From assembly GCF_003860405.1 (NCBI RefSeq), contig NZ_CP034170.1:2604001-2668000 (forward strand): a stretch of 64,000 bases of DNA, written 5' to 3'. Positions 32,579 to 41,411 of the stretch are shown here, piece by piece (the first letter of the stretch is position 1; each line of letters begins with the position of its first letter). Source of the stretch: Nakamurella antarctica. Its GTDB lineage: Bacteria; Actinomycetota; Actinomycetes; Mycobacteriales; Nakamurellaceae. The position numbers and the translations under genes were made by a program. Under the pieces are notes generated by a model. That model worked only from the letters and a program-made list of their open reading frames with translations, did not search any database and had not been told where the DNA came from.

Positions 32579-32639
32579 GCCACCGGCCGGGTGGGCGGAG
32601 TGATCTTCGCCCACCCGCTCCGCTGAAAGGGATAAGCCA

Positions 32640-33407
32640 ATGATTACCTTCCAGAACGTCAGCAAGACCTACCCCAACGGTGTGGTCGGGGTCCGTGACG
32701 TGAGCCTGACCATTAACCGTGGCGAGTTCATTGTGTTAATCGGCCTTTCCGGGGCCGGAAAGTCGACGCTGCTGCGCACGATCAACCGGCTGACCGAGAC
32801 GACCGAAGGCGTCGTTCTCGTTGACGGCGAATCTGTTACGGGAGCATCGTCCCGCGACGTGCGCCGTATTCGGGGCACGATCGGGATGATCTTTCAGAGC
32901 TTCAATCTGGTCGGGGTCAGCACTGTGCAGCGCAACGTCATCGTCGGGCGGCTCGCGCATATGCCCGCCTGGAAGGGCAGTCTGGGGCTTTTCAGCAAGG
33001 CCGATTACGCGCTCGTCGATGACGCTCTCTCGCGCGTGGGGCTCAGCGACAAACTTTTCAGCCGCGCAGACCAGCTCTCCGGCGGCCAGCAACAGCGGGT
33101 GGCAATTGCCCGCGCTCTCGTACAGCAGCCGAGTGTCCTGCTCGCCGACGAGCCCGTAGCATCCCTGGACCCGGTGAGCACCGATCGAGTGCTTGCCGAC
33201 GTTCGGGCGATCAGCCAGCAATTAGGGATCACCGTCATCACCAGCCTGCATTCCGTGGCGCTGGCCCGAAAATGGGCAACGAGAGTGATCGGTATGCGCG
33301 ACGGGGGTGTGGTCTTTGATGGCCTCCCGGAAGAGGCCACCGACGCGCGGCTCGCCGAGATCTACGGCGACGAGTACGCAGCTCTCAAGAGCGAGGACGC
33401 GTCGTGA
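32640..33407 (+). CDS. phnC: Phosphonate-type ABC transporter ATP-binding protein
   Basis: A 255-residue ATPase that powers import. Walker [10 protein letters not shown] (35-43), Q-loop MIFQSFN, ABC signature [15 protein letters not shown], Walker [14 protein letters not shown] and a switch histidine in [12 protein letters not shown] are all present. The region ahead of the signature, with [13 protein letters not shown], is typical of PhnC. The stop overlaps the permease start by four bases (GTGA). Confidence 0.93.
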   Translation: MITFQNVSKTYPNGVVGVRDVSLTINRGEFIVLIGLSGAGKSTLLRTINRLTETTEGVVLVDGESVTGASSRDVRRIRGTIGMIFQSFNLVGVSTVQRNVIVGRLAHMPAWKGSLGLFSKADYALVDDALSRVGLSDKLFSRADQLSGGQQQRVAIARALVQQPSVLLADEPVASLDPVSTDRVLADVRAISQQLGITVITSLHSVALARKWATRVIGMRDGGVVFDGLPEEATDARLAEIYGDEYAALKSEDAS

Positions 33408-34183
33408 AACTAGCCGCCAGCATCCACCGGAAACTGCCGGTGCAAGCGGCGATTGCAGCAGTGGTGATCGTGATTCTGGTGGCAAGCGCGAAGGCGATAG
33501 ACACTGACCTTTTCTCACTGGCAGGCAACCTCGACCAGATGGGTGTTGTCTTCAGCAAGTTGGCATCCCCGGATTGGTCCTACCTCCCGAAAGTGCTGCC
33601 AGCCGTCGCCGAGACGTTGCAGATGGCGATCACCGGCACCATTCTTGGCGCTGCCGCAGCGATCCCCATTGCATTTCTGGCAACCGCCCCGATGACGGGT
33701 AGCCGGCTCCTTTCCACGATTGTCCGGGGTTTCCTCAACATCATCCGTACCGTTCCGGACCTGCTGCTGGCCGCTCTTTTCGTGGCGGTGGTGGGCATCG
33801 GCCTTTTCACGGGGATGCTCGCTATCGCCGTCTTCACCTTTGGCGTCGTCAGCAAGCTCGTCTACGAGGCGATCGACACCATTGATCAAGGCCCGGTCGA
33901 ATCGTTAACGGCGGTCGGGGCGACGCGCACCCATGTAGCCCGGTACGCCGTCGTTCCGCAGATTTTGCCCAACATGATCAGTTACACGCTGTACGCGTTC
34001 GAAATCAATGTGCGGGCATCCACCGTGTTGGGCTACGTCGGCGCCGGCGGCGTTGGCGTCACCTTGCAGGCATCCATGGGCCTGATGCGCTATGACCGGG
34101 TCTCAGTCATCATCATCTCGATCTTTGTGGTCGTGCTGGCCATTGATGCTTTCAGCGCGTGGGCTCGACGGAGGTTGCTCTGA
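33404..34183 (+). CDS. phnE: Phosphonate-type ABC transporter permease 1
   Basis: A 259-residue inner-membrane permease with about six membrane segments and the EAA coupling loop LVYEAIDTIDQGPVESLTAVG followed by a second conserved G (GATRTHVARYAVVPQ). Start GTG 33404 overlaps phnC. Its stop and the next permease's ATG share one base (TGATG). The two PhnE proteins probably form a heterodimeric channel. Confidence 0.92.
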   Translation: MKLAASIHRKLPVQAAIAAVVIVILVASAKAIDTDLFSLAGNLDQMGVVFSKLASPDWSYLPKVLPAVAETLQMAITGTILGAAAAIPIAFLATAPMTGSRLLSTIVRGFLNIIRTVPDLLLAALFVAVVGIGLFTGMLAIAVFTFGVVSKLVYEAIDTIDQGPVESLTAVGATRTHVARYAVVPQILPNMISYTLYAFEINVRASTVLGYVGAGGVGVTLQASMGLMRYDRVSVIIISIFVVVLAIDAFSAWARRRLL

Positions 34184-34995
34184 TGGCGGTGAAGGAATTA
34201 CGACCGCCTTTGGCGGGAAAACCACGACTCTCCCTTGGCCGCATCCTCACGATCATCGCGGTGGTCTCGGTGGTGGTGTGGGCGTTTGCCGGGATCGGTT
34301 GGGTGCGCATCGGCTCGTCATGGTCGCTGGTGCTGGGCGCTATCGTCAGGGGCTTCCTGCACCCGGACTGGGGTTACGTCGAGGACGGGACCAGCGAGGA
34401 TCTACTGAGCCTGCTACTCCTCACGCTCGCAATTGCCTTCTGCGGCACGGTGATCGCCGTCCTCGGCGCTGCCCCACTCGCCTTTCTTGCGGCCACCAGA
34501 CCCGGCCGACGGCGCGCGCCGGTTCCCGTGGCGACTGGCATTTTCTTCACCATCGTGCGGACATTTCCAGAAATTGTGCTGGCGGTGATTTTTGTCAAGA
34601 TGGTGGGCCCCGGCCCCTTCGCCGGGGCCCTGGCTATCGGCGTGCACACCATCGGCATGCTGGGCCGACTCTATGCCGAGGAAATCGAGAAACTCGACGT
34701 CGGCCCGGATCAGTCGATGGTGGCCGTGGGGGCGACGCGAGCGCAGATTCTTATCTACTCGCAGCTACCGCGCCTCATCCCGCAGTTCCTCTCGCTGGCC
34801 CTCAACCGGTTTGAGATCGCTGTGCGTTCGGCGGCCATCTTGGGGATTGTGGGCGCGGGTGGAATCGGTACGCCCATCATTTTTGCTGTGGCATCTCGCA
34901 GTTGGGATCGGGTGGGGATCATCCTGATTGGGGTGGTGATTATGGTCAGTCTGATCGACTGGATCTCGGGCATGTTGCGCCGACGCCTGCGATGA
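34183..34995 (+). CDS. phnE: Phosphonate-type ABC transporter permease 2
   Basis: A 270-residue second PhnE paralogue. ATG 34183 is preceded by GGAGG. Membrane segments at about 20-45, 85-110, 120-150 and further ones near the C-terminus; EAA loop LYAEEIEKLDVGPDQSMVAVG and GATRAQILIYSQLPR. Its end overlaps the metallophosphoesterase start by four bases (ATGA). Paired permeases are common in actinobacterial phn operons. Confidence 0.92.
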   Translation: MAVKELRPPLAGKPRLSLGRILTIIAVVSVVVWAFAGIGWVRIGSSWSLVLGAIVRGFLHPDWGYVEDGTSEDLLSLLLLTLAIAFCGTVIAVLGAAPLAFLAATRPGRRRAPVPVATGIFFTIVRTFPEIVLAVIFVKMVGPGPFAGALAIGVHTIGMLGRLYAEEIEKLDVGPDQSMVAVGATRAQILIYSQLPRLIPQFLSLALNRFEIAVRSAAILGIVGAGGIGTPIIFAVASRSWDRVGIILIGVVIMVSLIDWISGMLRRRLR

Positions 34996-36428
34996 CACCC
35001 AAGCACATCGTGGTCTACGCGACAAGTGATCTGCACGCTCACTGGCGGCTGCCTGCTCGGGGTACTGGTGCCAGCCCGGGCGGGTTGGCGCACGTTGGGG
35101 CCTTTCTTGCGGGCGTCGACCGCGAGCGTTGCCTGATAATCGACAATGGCGACCTGCTTACCGGCTCGCCGCTGGGTTCGTGGATCGCTCGGCAAGACTG
35201 GCCGCGGGGGCATCCCATGGTCATGGAGATCGAACGCCTCGGTTTTGACGTTGCTGTGCCCGGGAATCATGATTTCGACCGTGGAGTTCAACAGCTCAGA
35301 GAGCACATCGGTGCGTCCGGCCAGATACAGTTCCTCTGCGCAAACTGGCGAAATTCTGATGGGTCTGCAGCGCTTCCCGCCTCAACTGTGCTGGTCCGCG
35401 ACGGCGTCCGGATTGGCGTCATCGGTGTCGTCACGGGTCACGTCCAGCGGCTGAGCATCTATGACGAGCTGGACGGCGCATATTTCGTCGATCCGGTCGA
35501 GGCGGTGCGCGCCGAAGCCGAACGCCTACGGCCCCAGGTGGACCTCCTGCTCGTGAGCTACCACGGCGGGCTTGAACGAGATCTCGTTACCGGGAAGCCC
35601 ACTCAGTACGACACGGGCGAGGATCAGGCCGCCCGCATCATCGCGCAGGTTCGAGGAATCGATGGCCTGGTAGCTGGACATCAACACCGCACCGCAGCGG
35701 TCCTCGCCCCGGTCAGCAGCGTCCCCGCCCCGGTCAGCGGCGTCCCCGCCCCGGCCAGCAGTGTCGCGGTGGTGCAGCCCGGGTATGGCGGCGAGTACAT
35801 CGGAGTGCTTAAGTTCACGCTCCTTGACGGTGTCATCATCGAACGGACCGCCACAGCGGTGCCTCTCACCGGGCTCGATACCGCACCAAGGACCGCCGAC
35901 GGTGCCTTTGGACCGGCGTCGCCGTTGGCCGAACTCGACCGGAAGGCTCAACAGTGGTGCGACAGCCTGTGCTCGCTCACCGATACGCAGATTCACGCAG
36001 CGGTTGCCGCGAGGCTTGGTGGCCCGGCGTCGGTGCTGGCTCTCCCCCCGGAGCCTAGGAGTTGGCGGCAAATCAGTGCGGCTTTTCAGGCCCCATACGG
36101 CGTTCAGCACTATCGGATGCCTCGACGCGAGCTTGTGTCAGCGCTCGAAGTGGCGCCGCGGTGGACAATGTGGGGACTGGACGTCAGGCCTTCCGGCGGC
36201 AATCAGGACGCAGCCGTAGATTTCGTTGCCAATGCCGCGCTGAACGCGGTGCTTCCACCCTGGCGGGTTCAACGGGCCGAGGTCATCGATTGGTTTGAGG
36301 AACTGGCAGTCACCGAAGCTCGAGTGTCTGGCACGTATTCTCGTGGCTACGAAGCGGAGCACGTTTCGGGCGATGCGCCATACCCGGGTTATCAGCACGA
36401 GCACGAACAGGACCACGACGATGCCTGA
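34992..36428 (+). CDS. Cytoplasmic 5'-nucleotidase/2',3'-cyclic phosphodiesterase-type metallophosphoesterase
   Basis: A 478-residue calcineurin-like phosphoesterase of the UshA/CpdB class. Metal-binding motifs in order: DLHAH (Asp13, His15), NGD at about 55, GNHD at about 93, SYHGG near 190 and GHQH near 230, then the C-terminal 5'-nucleotidase domain. Unlike UshA or CpdB it has no signal peptide, so it acts in the cytoplasm, presumably on the imported ligand. Directly after GHQHR lies a Pro/Val/Ser insertion encoded by 21-base repeats. It overlaps phnE (4 bases) and the RpiR gene (8 bases). Confidence 0.86.
   Translation: MTPKHIVVYATSDLHAHWRLPARGTGASPGGLAHVGAFLAGVDRERCLIIDNGDLLTGSPLGSWIARQDWPRGHPMVMEIERLGFDVAVPGNHDFDRGVQQLREHIGASGQIQFLCANWRNSDGSAALPASTVLVRDGVRIGVIGVVTGHVQRLSIYDELDGAYFVDPVEAVRAEAERLRPQVDLLLVSYHGGLERDLVTGKPTQYDTGEDQAARIIAQVRGIDGLVAGHQHRTAAVLAPVSSVPAPVSGVPAPASSVAVVQPGYGGEYIGVLKFTLLDGVIIERTATAVPLTGLDTAPRTADGAFGPASPLAELDRKAQQWCDSLCSLTDTQIHAAVAARLGGPASVLALPPEPRSWRQISAAFQAPYGVQHYRMPRRELVSALEVAPRWTMWGLDVRPSGGNQDAAVDFVANAALNAVLPPWRVQRAEVIDWFEELAVTEARVSGTYSRGYEAEHVSGDAPYPGYQHEHEQDHDDA
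35706..35768. repeat. 21-base tandem repeat inside the metallophosphoesterase gene
   Basis: Three copies of a GCCCCGGTCAGC-AGCGTCCCC type unit (35706-35726, 35727-35747, diverged 35748-35768) encode the repeated peptide APVSSVP / APVSGVP / APASSVA next to the GHQH metal site. Confidence 0.9.
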
Positions 36429-37320
36429 GGCAACCAGTACTTCGACGCTGGCGGCGCGCCTAGCCACACTTGCTGATTCGCTGCACCCCACCGAGCGCAA
36501 GGTTGCCAACGAGATCGCCAGTGATCCGAACGGTGTCCTGGAGTCGACGGCGCAGGAGCTCGCCGATCGACTCAGCGTGGCTCGATCCTCCGTCATCCGC
36601 ACGTGCCAACGGCTGGGATACCGCGGCTATCCGCAGCTGCGGGTTGCGCTGGCACGCCAACTCGCCGTCGCCCCTCCCCCGCCCGTGGCACCTGATGACG
36701 CGCTCGGCGCCCTGCGAGCCGACGTGGCACGGATCGCGGCCAGGCTGCCCGAATCTCTGGGGATGCTCACGACAGAGGTACTGAACGCGGCGGTGACCGC
36801 GATCGCCACGAGTACTCGGGTGCTGTGCGTGGCTAACGGTCTCTCCGGGCCGCTGGCAGTGGACCTTGCGCTCCGTCTCACCGCGACGGGCCGGCCAGCT
36901 GAATACATCGGCGACAGCTTGGGGCAGCAAATTGCCGCCCGCCAACTTACCGCTGAGGACACGCTGGTCGTGATCAGTGGATCCGGCGCAAACCGAGGCA
37001 GCCTGGCTGTGGCGGAGGCGGCGGCGCTCACCGGGGCGACACTCATCGTCATTACGTCGTTCGCGGCCACCCCGCTGACCGAATTGGCTGATGTGGCGAT
37101 CGTGATTGCGTCGGTCCATGATTCCTTCGGTGGGGAGCTTGAGCACCCGTCGCGCATTGCCCATACGGTCTTTTTGCACGCCTTGCTACCGCAGGTGGCA
37201 GAACGTTTGGGCGCCGCAGGACGCGCAGCTCGGGACCTCGTACTCGAGGTTCTGTCAGACAATCTCAGCGACGAGTCAGGCCCCCGTGGTGGCCGCCCGA
37301 CTAAGAATCAGCTCAGCTGA
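36421..37320 (+). CDS. RpiR/MurR-family transcriptional regulator with SIS domain
   Basis: A 299-residue regulator. ATG 36421 follows AGGA and overlaps the preceding gene by eight bases. Residues 8-80 are the RpiR helix-turn-helix (TERKVANEIASDPN, LADRLSVARSSVIRTCQRLG); residues 105-270 are a SIS phosphosugar-binding domain with DTLVVISGSGANRGSLAVAE. RpiR proteins usually sense a sugar phosphate, so the operon's ligand or breakdown product may be one. Last gene of the cassette; its 3' end overlaps hadB. Confidence 0.9.
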   Translation: MPEATSTSTLAARLATLADSLHPTERKVANEIASDPNGVLESTAQELADRLSVARSSVIRTCQRLGYRGYPQLRVALARQLAVAPPPPVAPDDALGALRADVARIAARLPESLGMLTTEVLNAAVTAIATSTRVLCVANGLSGPLAVDLALRLTATGRPAEYIGDSLGQQIAARQLTAEDTLVVISGSGANRGSLAVAEAAALTGATLIVITSFAATPLTELADVAIVIASVHDSFGGELEHPSRIAHTVFLHALLPQVAERLGAAGRAARDLVLEVLSDNLSDESGPRGGRPTKNQLS

Positions 37321-37730
37321 ACAACACAGCGGGCTTTGCCCAGTACCGTTTGGCCTTCGAACTTGGCAGTGATGTCGACTCTGGCGGTCCGCGCTTGGGC
37401 GTCAACTGCGCCCACAACGGCAGAAATCTCGAGCGCGGCGCCGTGGTCGTCGTCGGGGACTATCACGGGACGGGTGAAGCGCACCGAGAGGTCGCGGACC
37501 GCCGATGGGTCGCCGATCCAGCCGGTCACGATTCGGGCCGAAAGCGCCATGGTGAGCATGCCGTGGGCAATCACATTCGGCAGACCTACCGCTTCTGCGA
37601 TGCGTTGATTGAAATGGATGGGATTGAAATCGCCGGAAGCTCCCGCATAACGGACGAGTTGAGCGCGGTCCACCGTCAAGTTCAAGGACGGCAACGCGGT
37701 GCCTACCGGAACCGATTCGAACGCGATCAT
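37308..37730 (-). CDS. hadB: MaoC-like (R)-specific dehydratase, HadB type
   Basis: A 140-residue hot-dog fold protein, the catalytic subunit of a 3-hydroxyacyl dehydratase. Start ATG 37730, overlapping the hadA stop (ATGA). The hydratase motif YAGASGDFNPIHFNQRIAE contains the catalytic Asp and His, followed by GLPNVIAHGML. In mycobacteria HadA-HadB dehydrate long-chain 3-hydroxyacyl-ACP in FAS-II; here the true substrate chain length is unknown. The 13-base overlap with the convergent RpiR gene is a palindrome. Confidence 0.88.
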   Translation of the reverse strand: MIAFESVPVGTALPSLNLTVDRAQLVRYAGASGDFNPIHFNQRIAEAVGLPNVIAHGMLTMALSARIVTGWIGDPSAVRDLSVRFTRPVIVPDDDHGAALEISAVVGAVDAQARTARVDITAKFEGQTVLGKARCVVQLS

Positions 37731-38176
37731 GACGCTGCGGCCCGGGAAACGAGAGTTCCCCATGCGCTGCACACGGGGGCATTTTCGATATCAGTCACAT
37801 CGGTTCGCACGGTCAACACGTCGTTACCCGCGAGGACCTTGATCGACTCGACCGTCACGACGCAGGACAGCACGTCGCCCGCGTAGATAGCGCGAAGGTG
37901 TTCAAACCGTTGGTCAAGGTGCACGACGCGGGAAAAATCGAGTCCCAGCGCCGGATCAAACATCACGGCATCTTGCGCGCGGGCGATCACCTGGATAGCG
38001 AAAGTCGGGGGTGCAACGACGGAAGGGTGGCCGGCGTGTTGCGCGGCCACCCTGTCGTGGTAGAGCAAATTGTCATCACCGATGGCTTCCGCAAATTGGC
38101 GGATCTTCTCGATGCCCACCTCGTAAGGTTCGGCGAAGGGGAAGCTGCGGCCCAAGAATGCCTGGTCCATCGGCAC
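37727..38176 (-). CDS. hadA: MaoC-like dehydratase N-terminal subunit, HadA type
   Basis: A 149-residue hot-dog protein that partners HadB. Features: RSFPFAEPYEVGIEKIRQFA, GHPSVVAPPTFAIQ and LGLDFSRVVHLDQRFEH, the double-hot-dog substrate-binding subunit pattern lacking the catalytic Asp-His pair. GTG 38176 is the first start; ATG 38170 is two codons later. The gene lies five bases after rpmG, the same rpmG-hadA-hadB order as M. tuberculosis; no hadC follows. Confidence 0.88.
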   Translation of the reverse strand: MPMDQAFLGRSFPFAEPYEVGIEKIRQFAEAIGDDNLLYHDRVAAQHAGHPSVVAPPTFAIQVIARAQDAVMFDPALGLDFSRVVHLDQRFEHLRAIYAGDVLSCVVTVESIKVLAGNDVLTVRTDVTDIENAPVCSAWGTLVSRAAAS

Positions 38177-38181
38177 GGCTT

Positions 38182-38346
38182 TTAGCGGGTTTCTTTGTGG
38201 TTCTTGTGGGTGCCGCAGTTCGGGCAGAACTTCTTGATTTCAAGACGATCTGGGTCATTGCGGCGGTTTTTACGGGTGATGTAGTTACGGTGCTTGCACT
38301 CTTCACAGGCGAGAGTGATCTTCGGGCGTACGTCGGTCGCGGCCAC
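38182..38346 (-). CDS. rpmG: 50S ribosomal protein L33
   Basis: A 54-residue protein, short enough to be missed by length cut-offs. GTG 38346 follows GAGG. The translation begins [20 protein letters not shown] and ends [17 protein letters not shown], so it is the zinc-ribbon (CxxC...CxxC) form of L33. This replaces other frames over the same bases. It lies between tRNA-Met and hadA as in mycobacteria. Confidence 0.96.
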   Translation of the reverse strand: MAATDVRPKITLACEECKHRNYITRKNRRNDPDRLEIKKFCPNCGTHKNHKETR

Positions 38347-38476
38347 GGTGGGGCCTCTTTCTTCAGCTGCGGGGACCGAAGTGGTCCACGTCTATCTTTG
38401 GTATCGGGCTGCTTCGCGGTGACCCACGAGCAGTCGGCTACGGTCACTAGCCCCATCTCGGGGCTATAACCGCTAG

Positions 38477-38550
38477 TAGCGATGGCCGGACTCGAACCGG
38501 CGACCTAGCGATTATGAGTCGCTCGCTCTAACCAGCTGAGCTACACCGCC
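38477..38550 (-). tRNA. trnM: tRNA-Met (CAT), elongator
   Basis: 74 bases. Acceptor GGCGGTG pairs with CATCGCT (two G-U pairs), D arm GCTCAGCTGGTTAGAGC, anticodon loop ACTCATAA (CAT), T arm GGTTCGAGTCC, discriminator A. The first acceptor pair (G-U) and overall sequence match elongator tRNA-Met of actinobacteria rather than the initiator. CCA not encoded. Confidence 0.95.
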
Positions 38551-38643
38551 GTGCGTGAAAGACAGTCAGCCGACACCTGTCCCCACAGAAAACGGCCGCA
38601 AGACAATTGCTAAACCAGCGAATGTCCTACAGCCGCCATCCTG

Positions 38644-38716
38644 AGCCCCCTAACGGAATCGAACCGTTGACCTACTCCTTACCATGGAGTCACTCTACCG
38701 ACTGAGCTAAGGGGGC
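38644..38716 (-). tRNA. trnT: tRNA-Thr (GGT)
   Basis: 73 bases. Acceptor GCCCCCT/AGGGGGC, D arm GCTCAGTCGGTAGAGT, anticodon stem ACTCC/GGAGT with loop ATGGTAA (anticodon GGT), T arm GGTTCGATTCC. CCA not encoded. Sits ahead of tRNA-Met and rpmG, the usual thrT-metT-rpmG order. Confidence 0.95.
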
Positions 38717-38817
38717 ATGCTTCACCCGCCGTATCTGCTCATACCCTAGGGGCACAACGTCAGCGGCGGACTTGGATGACTGTACAGCAGTACTGCCCTC
38801 GGAAAGAAAACGGCTGG

Positions 38818-41400
38818 TCAGCCAACCACCCGCAGCACTGGAGCCTCGGTGCTTTCGTGTACGGATCGGACGGTCCGAGCCGCTAGCCAGGCCTCGAACC
38901 GATCAATGGGCTGCGGGCGGCTGAACAGGAAGCCCTGCATGCCATCGCAGCGCATCGACCGCAGAACCTCGCGGGATGATTCCTCCTCGACGCCTTCCGC
39001 GATCACTTGCAGGTTGAGGGAGTGCCCTAGATCGATGATGGACCGCACGATGGCCAGGTCACCGAGAGCGGTAGACATGCCCTGGATAAACGACCGGTCG
39101 ATCTTGAGTTCGTCGACCGGTAGCCGGCGAAGGTAGGCAAGCGAGGAATAGCCGGTGCCGAAATCATCAACCGCAATCTTGATGCCCTGGGCGTGCAGCG
39201 CGCTGAGGATCGGCAGCGACTGCTCGGGGTCGGCCATCATGTTGGATTCGGTCAGTTCGAGTGTGAGCAGCTCCCCCGGCACCTGGTGTGTGGCAAGCGC
39301 CGCGGCGACGCGGTCCGGGAAGTCGGCGGTGAGGTTGCGGACGGAGACGTTGACCGCGACCGGTATCCGCAAGCCGCGCCCAAGCCACAAATTCGACTGT
39401 TTGAGGCAGGTGTTGAGAACGTGATCGAAAAGGATGTCGATCGAACCGGTGGCCTCGATCGCCTTGACGAACTCGGCCGGGTTAACCATCCCGAACTCGG
39501 GATGCTGCCACCGGACAAGAGCCTCCACCCCGCGAAGCTCCTGGTTTCGCAGCGTAACTTGCGGTTGGTAGTACACCGAGATGTGGCCTGATTCAACGGC
39601 TTGCCGGAACTGGGTGACGAGGTTGAATCGGCGCCGATATGTTTCACCCATTGTCGGTCGGTAGATCTCAAGGCTTTCGTTGCGGTTCCGTCCGGCAAGA
39701 AGCGCCATCTCCGCACGCTGAAACAGCGCCACTCCTTCCAGGGCCGGGTTTGCGTTTGGCTGGACAAACGCGATTCCGGCATGTGGTTCGGCCTCGACAT
39801 CGACGCCGGCCAGCGAGAACGCGGCGCCGACGGAGTTCAGGACGTCCCGCACCTGACGAGTCAGGATCTCCTCTTCCATCGGTTCCATCAAGATGGCGAA
39901 CAGATCCGATTCCAAGCGCGCAACTCGGCGGGTTGCCGGGTTGAGGTTTCGGATCCGTTTGCCAGCTGCCACTAAAAGTTCTTCGCCGTGTTGGTACCCC
40001 AGTGCGTTATTCACGGCAGAGATGGTTCCCAGCTGGATCAGCACCACGGATCCAAGCTTGCCCAACGTTAACGCGAGCTCGGCGTCAACCGCCATGCCCG
40101 TACGGCTGCGCAATCCAGTGACGGAGTCGCGGTAGGCCTCATCACGCAGATTCGACATCAGCCGGACATTTTCGAGCGCGGTGGCGAGGTGGCCCGACAT
40201 CGTTTCCAGGAATTCCGCGTCCTCGTCGGAAAATTCGCCCCATCGGCTCAGCCGGTTGCGAACTTCGAGGTACCCGCGGATCTCGTCGTTGCTCCGCAGG
40301 ACGACAACCATGACGTCGCTGGCGCCACGGATCCGAAGGCTTTCGGCGATCTCTGGGGAGTTAGCCTCATCGACGCTGGCGCGTGCGGGACCGCCGGTGC
40401 GGGCCTGTTCAAGCAACGCATCGGTCGTCGGGATCGCTGGCAAAGCCTGCGTGCCCTCTGGATTCACGGCAAGTGCGACGAGGTGATCCGCTACGGGCCG
40501 GACGTCTCCGAAACCCGTTTCCAGGTAGAGCGCCGCGATGGCTGCGTTGTGGTGCTGCCGCACCATCTCCAGCATTTCGGGCCAACGGGAGGTGTCTTCG
40601 CGGGCGATACCGACGGCCTTGACGATGTCGTACATCTGGTTCAGGTTGGCGTGCTTGGTCATCATGGCCCGGAACGTCAAATAAATGGCCACCATGACGA
40701 CGGTCAGCGCGGCGACCAAAGGTGGCCCGGCAGTGCCGCTGTTCCAGAGTGTGAATAGCGCGAGCGACACGATGATGACGAACCCAGCGGAAAACGCGGC
40801 GCGACTGACGACATGTCCCAAGGGCTCGGCGGGGCCCAGTTGTTGGTAAGCCACCCCGACTATCAGCGAGGACATCAACGCCCCGGCGAGCACGCCCACT
40901 GCAACCGGCAGCAAACCCGTTGCTGCTTCGCCGGTTATGGCATGCACCACAACCATGGCGCCGAGGGCCGTGCCCGTTTCAGCAGAGATGAGGGCGAGAT
41001 TGAGAAAGGAGTTACGCCAGCCGTCTTTGCGGAAGATGTACACCGCGATCCCGGAGATCACGTGGGTCGCAATGACGAGGTACCACGGCAGCACCAGTAA
41101 TCCGATGACCAGGGGCAACTCCGACAGGCTTACCATCAGGGTTTCGCGGCGGACTTCGACCTTGACGGGTACGACTTCAGACCACACGAAAACGGTGAAC
41201 ATCACCGCAAAACCGGCAGCTAACTTGAGAGGCGTCTCGAGACCGATGCCGGTGGGCGAAGCAATACCGACGACGCTGATCCAGATCCACAGCGGAAGGC
41301 TCAGTGCGGCGATAACAGCAGTCGTGATGGGGAAAATTACCGACGGTGACTGGTAGCGCCGCGGCCTACGGTTGGTGATGGTGGATTCGGTCTGTCTCAT
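38818..41400 (-). CDS. Membrane GAF-GGDEF-EAL protein, c-di-GMP phosphodiesterase candidate
   Basis: An 860-residue signalling protein. I start at ATG 41400, with AGGA seven bases upstream; ATG 41415 is possible. Residues 20-260 hold several membrane segments, 275-430 a GAF-like domain, 430-590 a GGDEF domain, and 600-850 an EAL domain. The GGDEF signature is degenerate (RLESDLF in place of RxGGDEF), so no cyclase activity is expected. The EAL domain keeps GVEALVRW, the Asn in VAVNVS, LELTES, DDFGTGYSSL, ELKIDRSF and AEGVE, all metal and catalytic positions, so c-di-GMP hydrolysis is likely. A hairpin leader lies upstream; the c-di-GMP-binding YajQ gene is nearby. Confidence 0.93.
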   Translation of the reverse strand: MRQTESTITNRRPRRYQSPSVIFPITTAVIAALSLPLWIWISVVGIASPTGIGLETPLKLAAGFAVMFTVFVWSEVVPVKVEVRRETLMVSLSELPLVIGLLVLPWYLVIATHVISGIAVYIFRKDGWRNSFLNLALISAETGTALGAMVVVHAITGEAATGLLPVAVGVLAGALMSSLIVGVAYQQLGPAEPLGHVVSRAAFSAGFVIIVSLALFTLWNSGTAGPPLVAALTVVMVAIYLTFRAMMTKHANLNQMYDIVKAVGIAREDTSRWPEMLEMVRQHHNAAIAALYLETGFGDVRPVADHLVALAVNPEGTQALPAIPTTDALLEQARTGGPARASVDEANSPEIAESLRIRGASDVMVVVLRSNDEIRGYLEVRNRLSRWGEFSDEDAEFLETMSGHLATALENVRLMSNLRDEAYRDSVTGLRSRTGMAVDAELALTLGKLGSVVLIQLGTISAVNNALGYQHGEELLVAAGKRIRNLNPATRRVARLESDLFAILMEPMEEEILTRQVRDVLNSVGAAFSLAGVDVEAEPHAGIAFVQPNANPALEGVALFQRAEMALLAGRNRNESLEIYRPTMGETYRRRFNLVTQFRQAVESGHISVYYQPQVTLRNQELRGVEALVRWQHPEFGMVNPAEFVKAIEATGSIDILFDHVLNTCLKQSNLWLGRGLRIPVAVNVSVRNLTADFPDRVAAALATHQVPGELLTLELTESNMMADPEQSLPILSALHAQGIKIAVDDFGTGYSSLAYLRRLPVDELKIDRSFIQGMSTALGDLAIVRSIIDLGHSLNLQVIAEGVEEESSREVLRSMRCDGMQGFLFSRPQPIDRFEAWLAARTVRSVHESTEAPVLRVVG

Positions 41401-41411
41401 CGCATGGTCCT

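Noticed and set aside
34092-34814. Plus-strand frame overlapping both PhnE genes
   Set aside because: It is a shifted reading of the permeases with no motifs.
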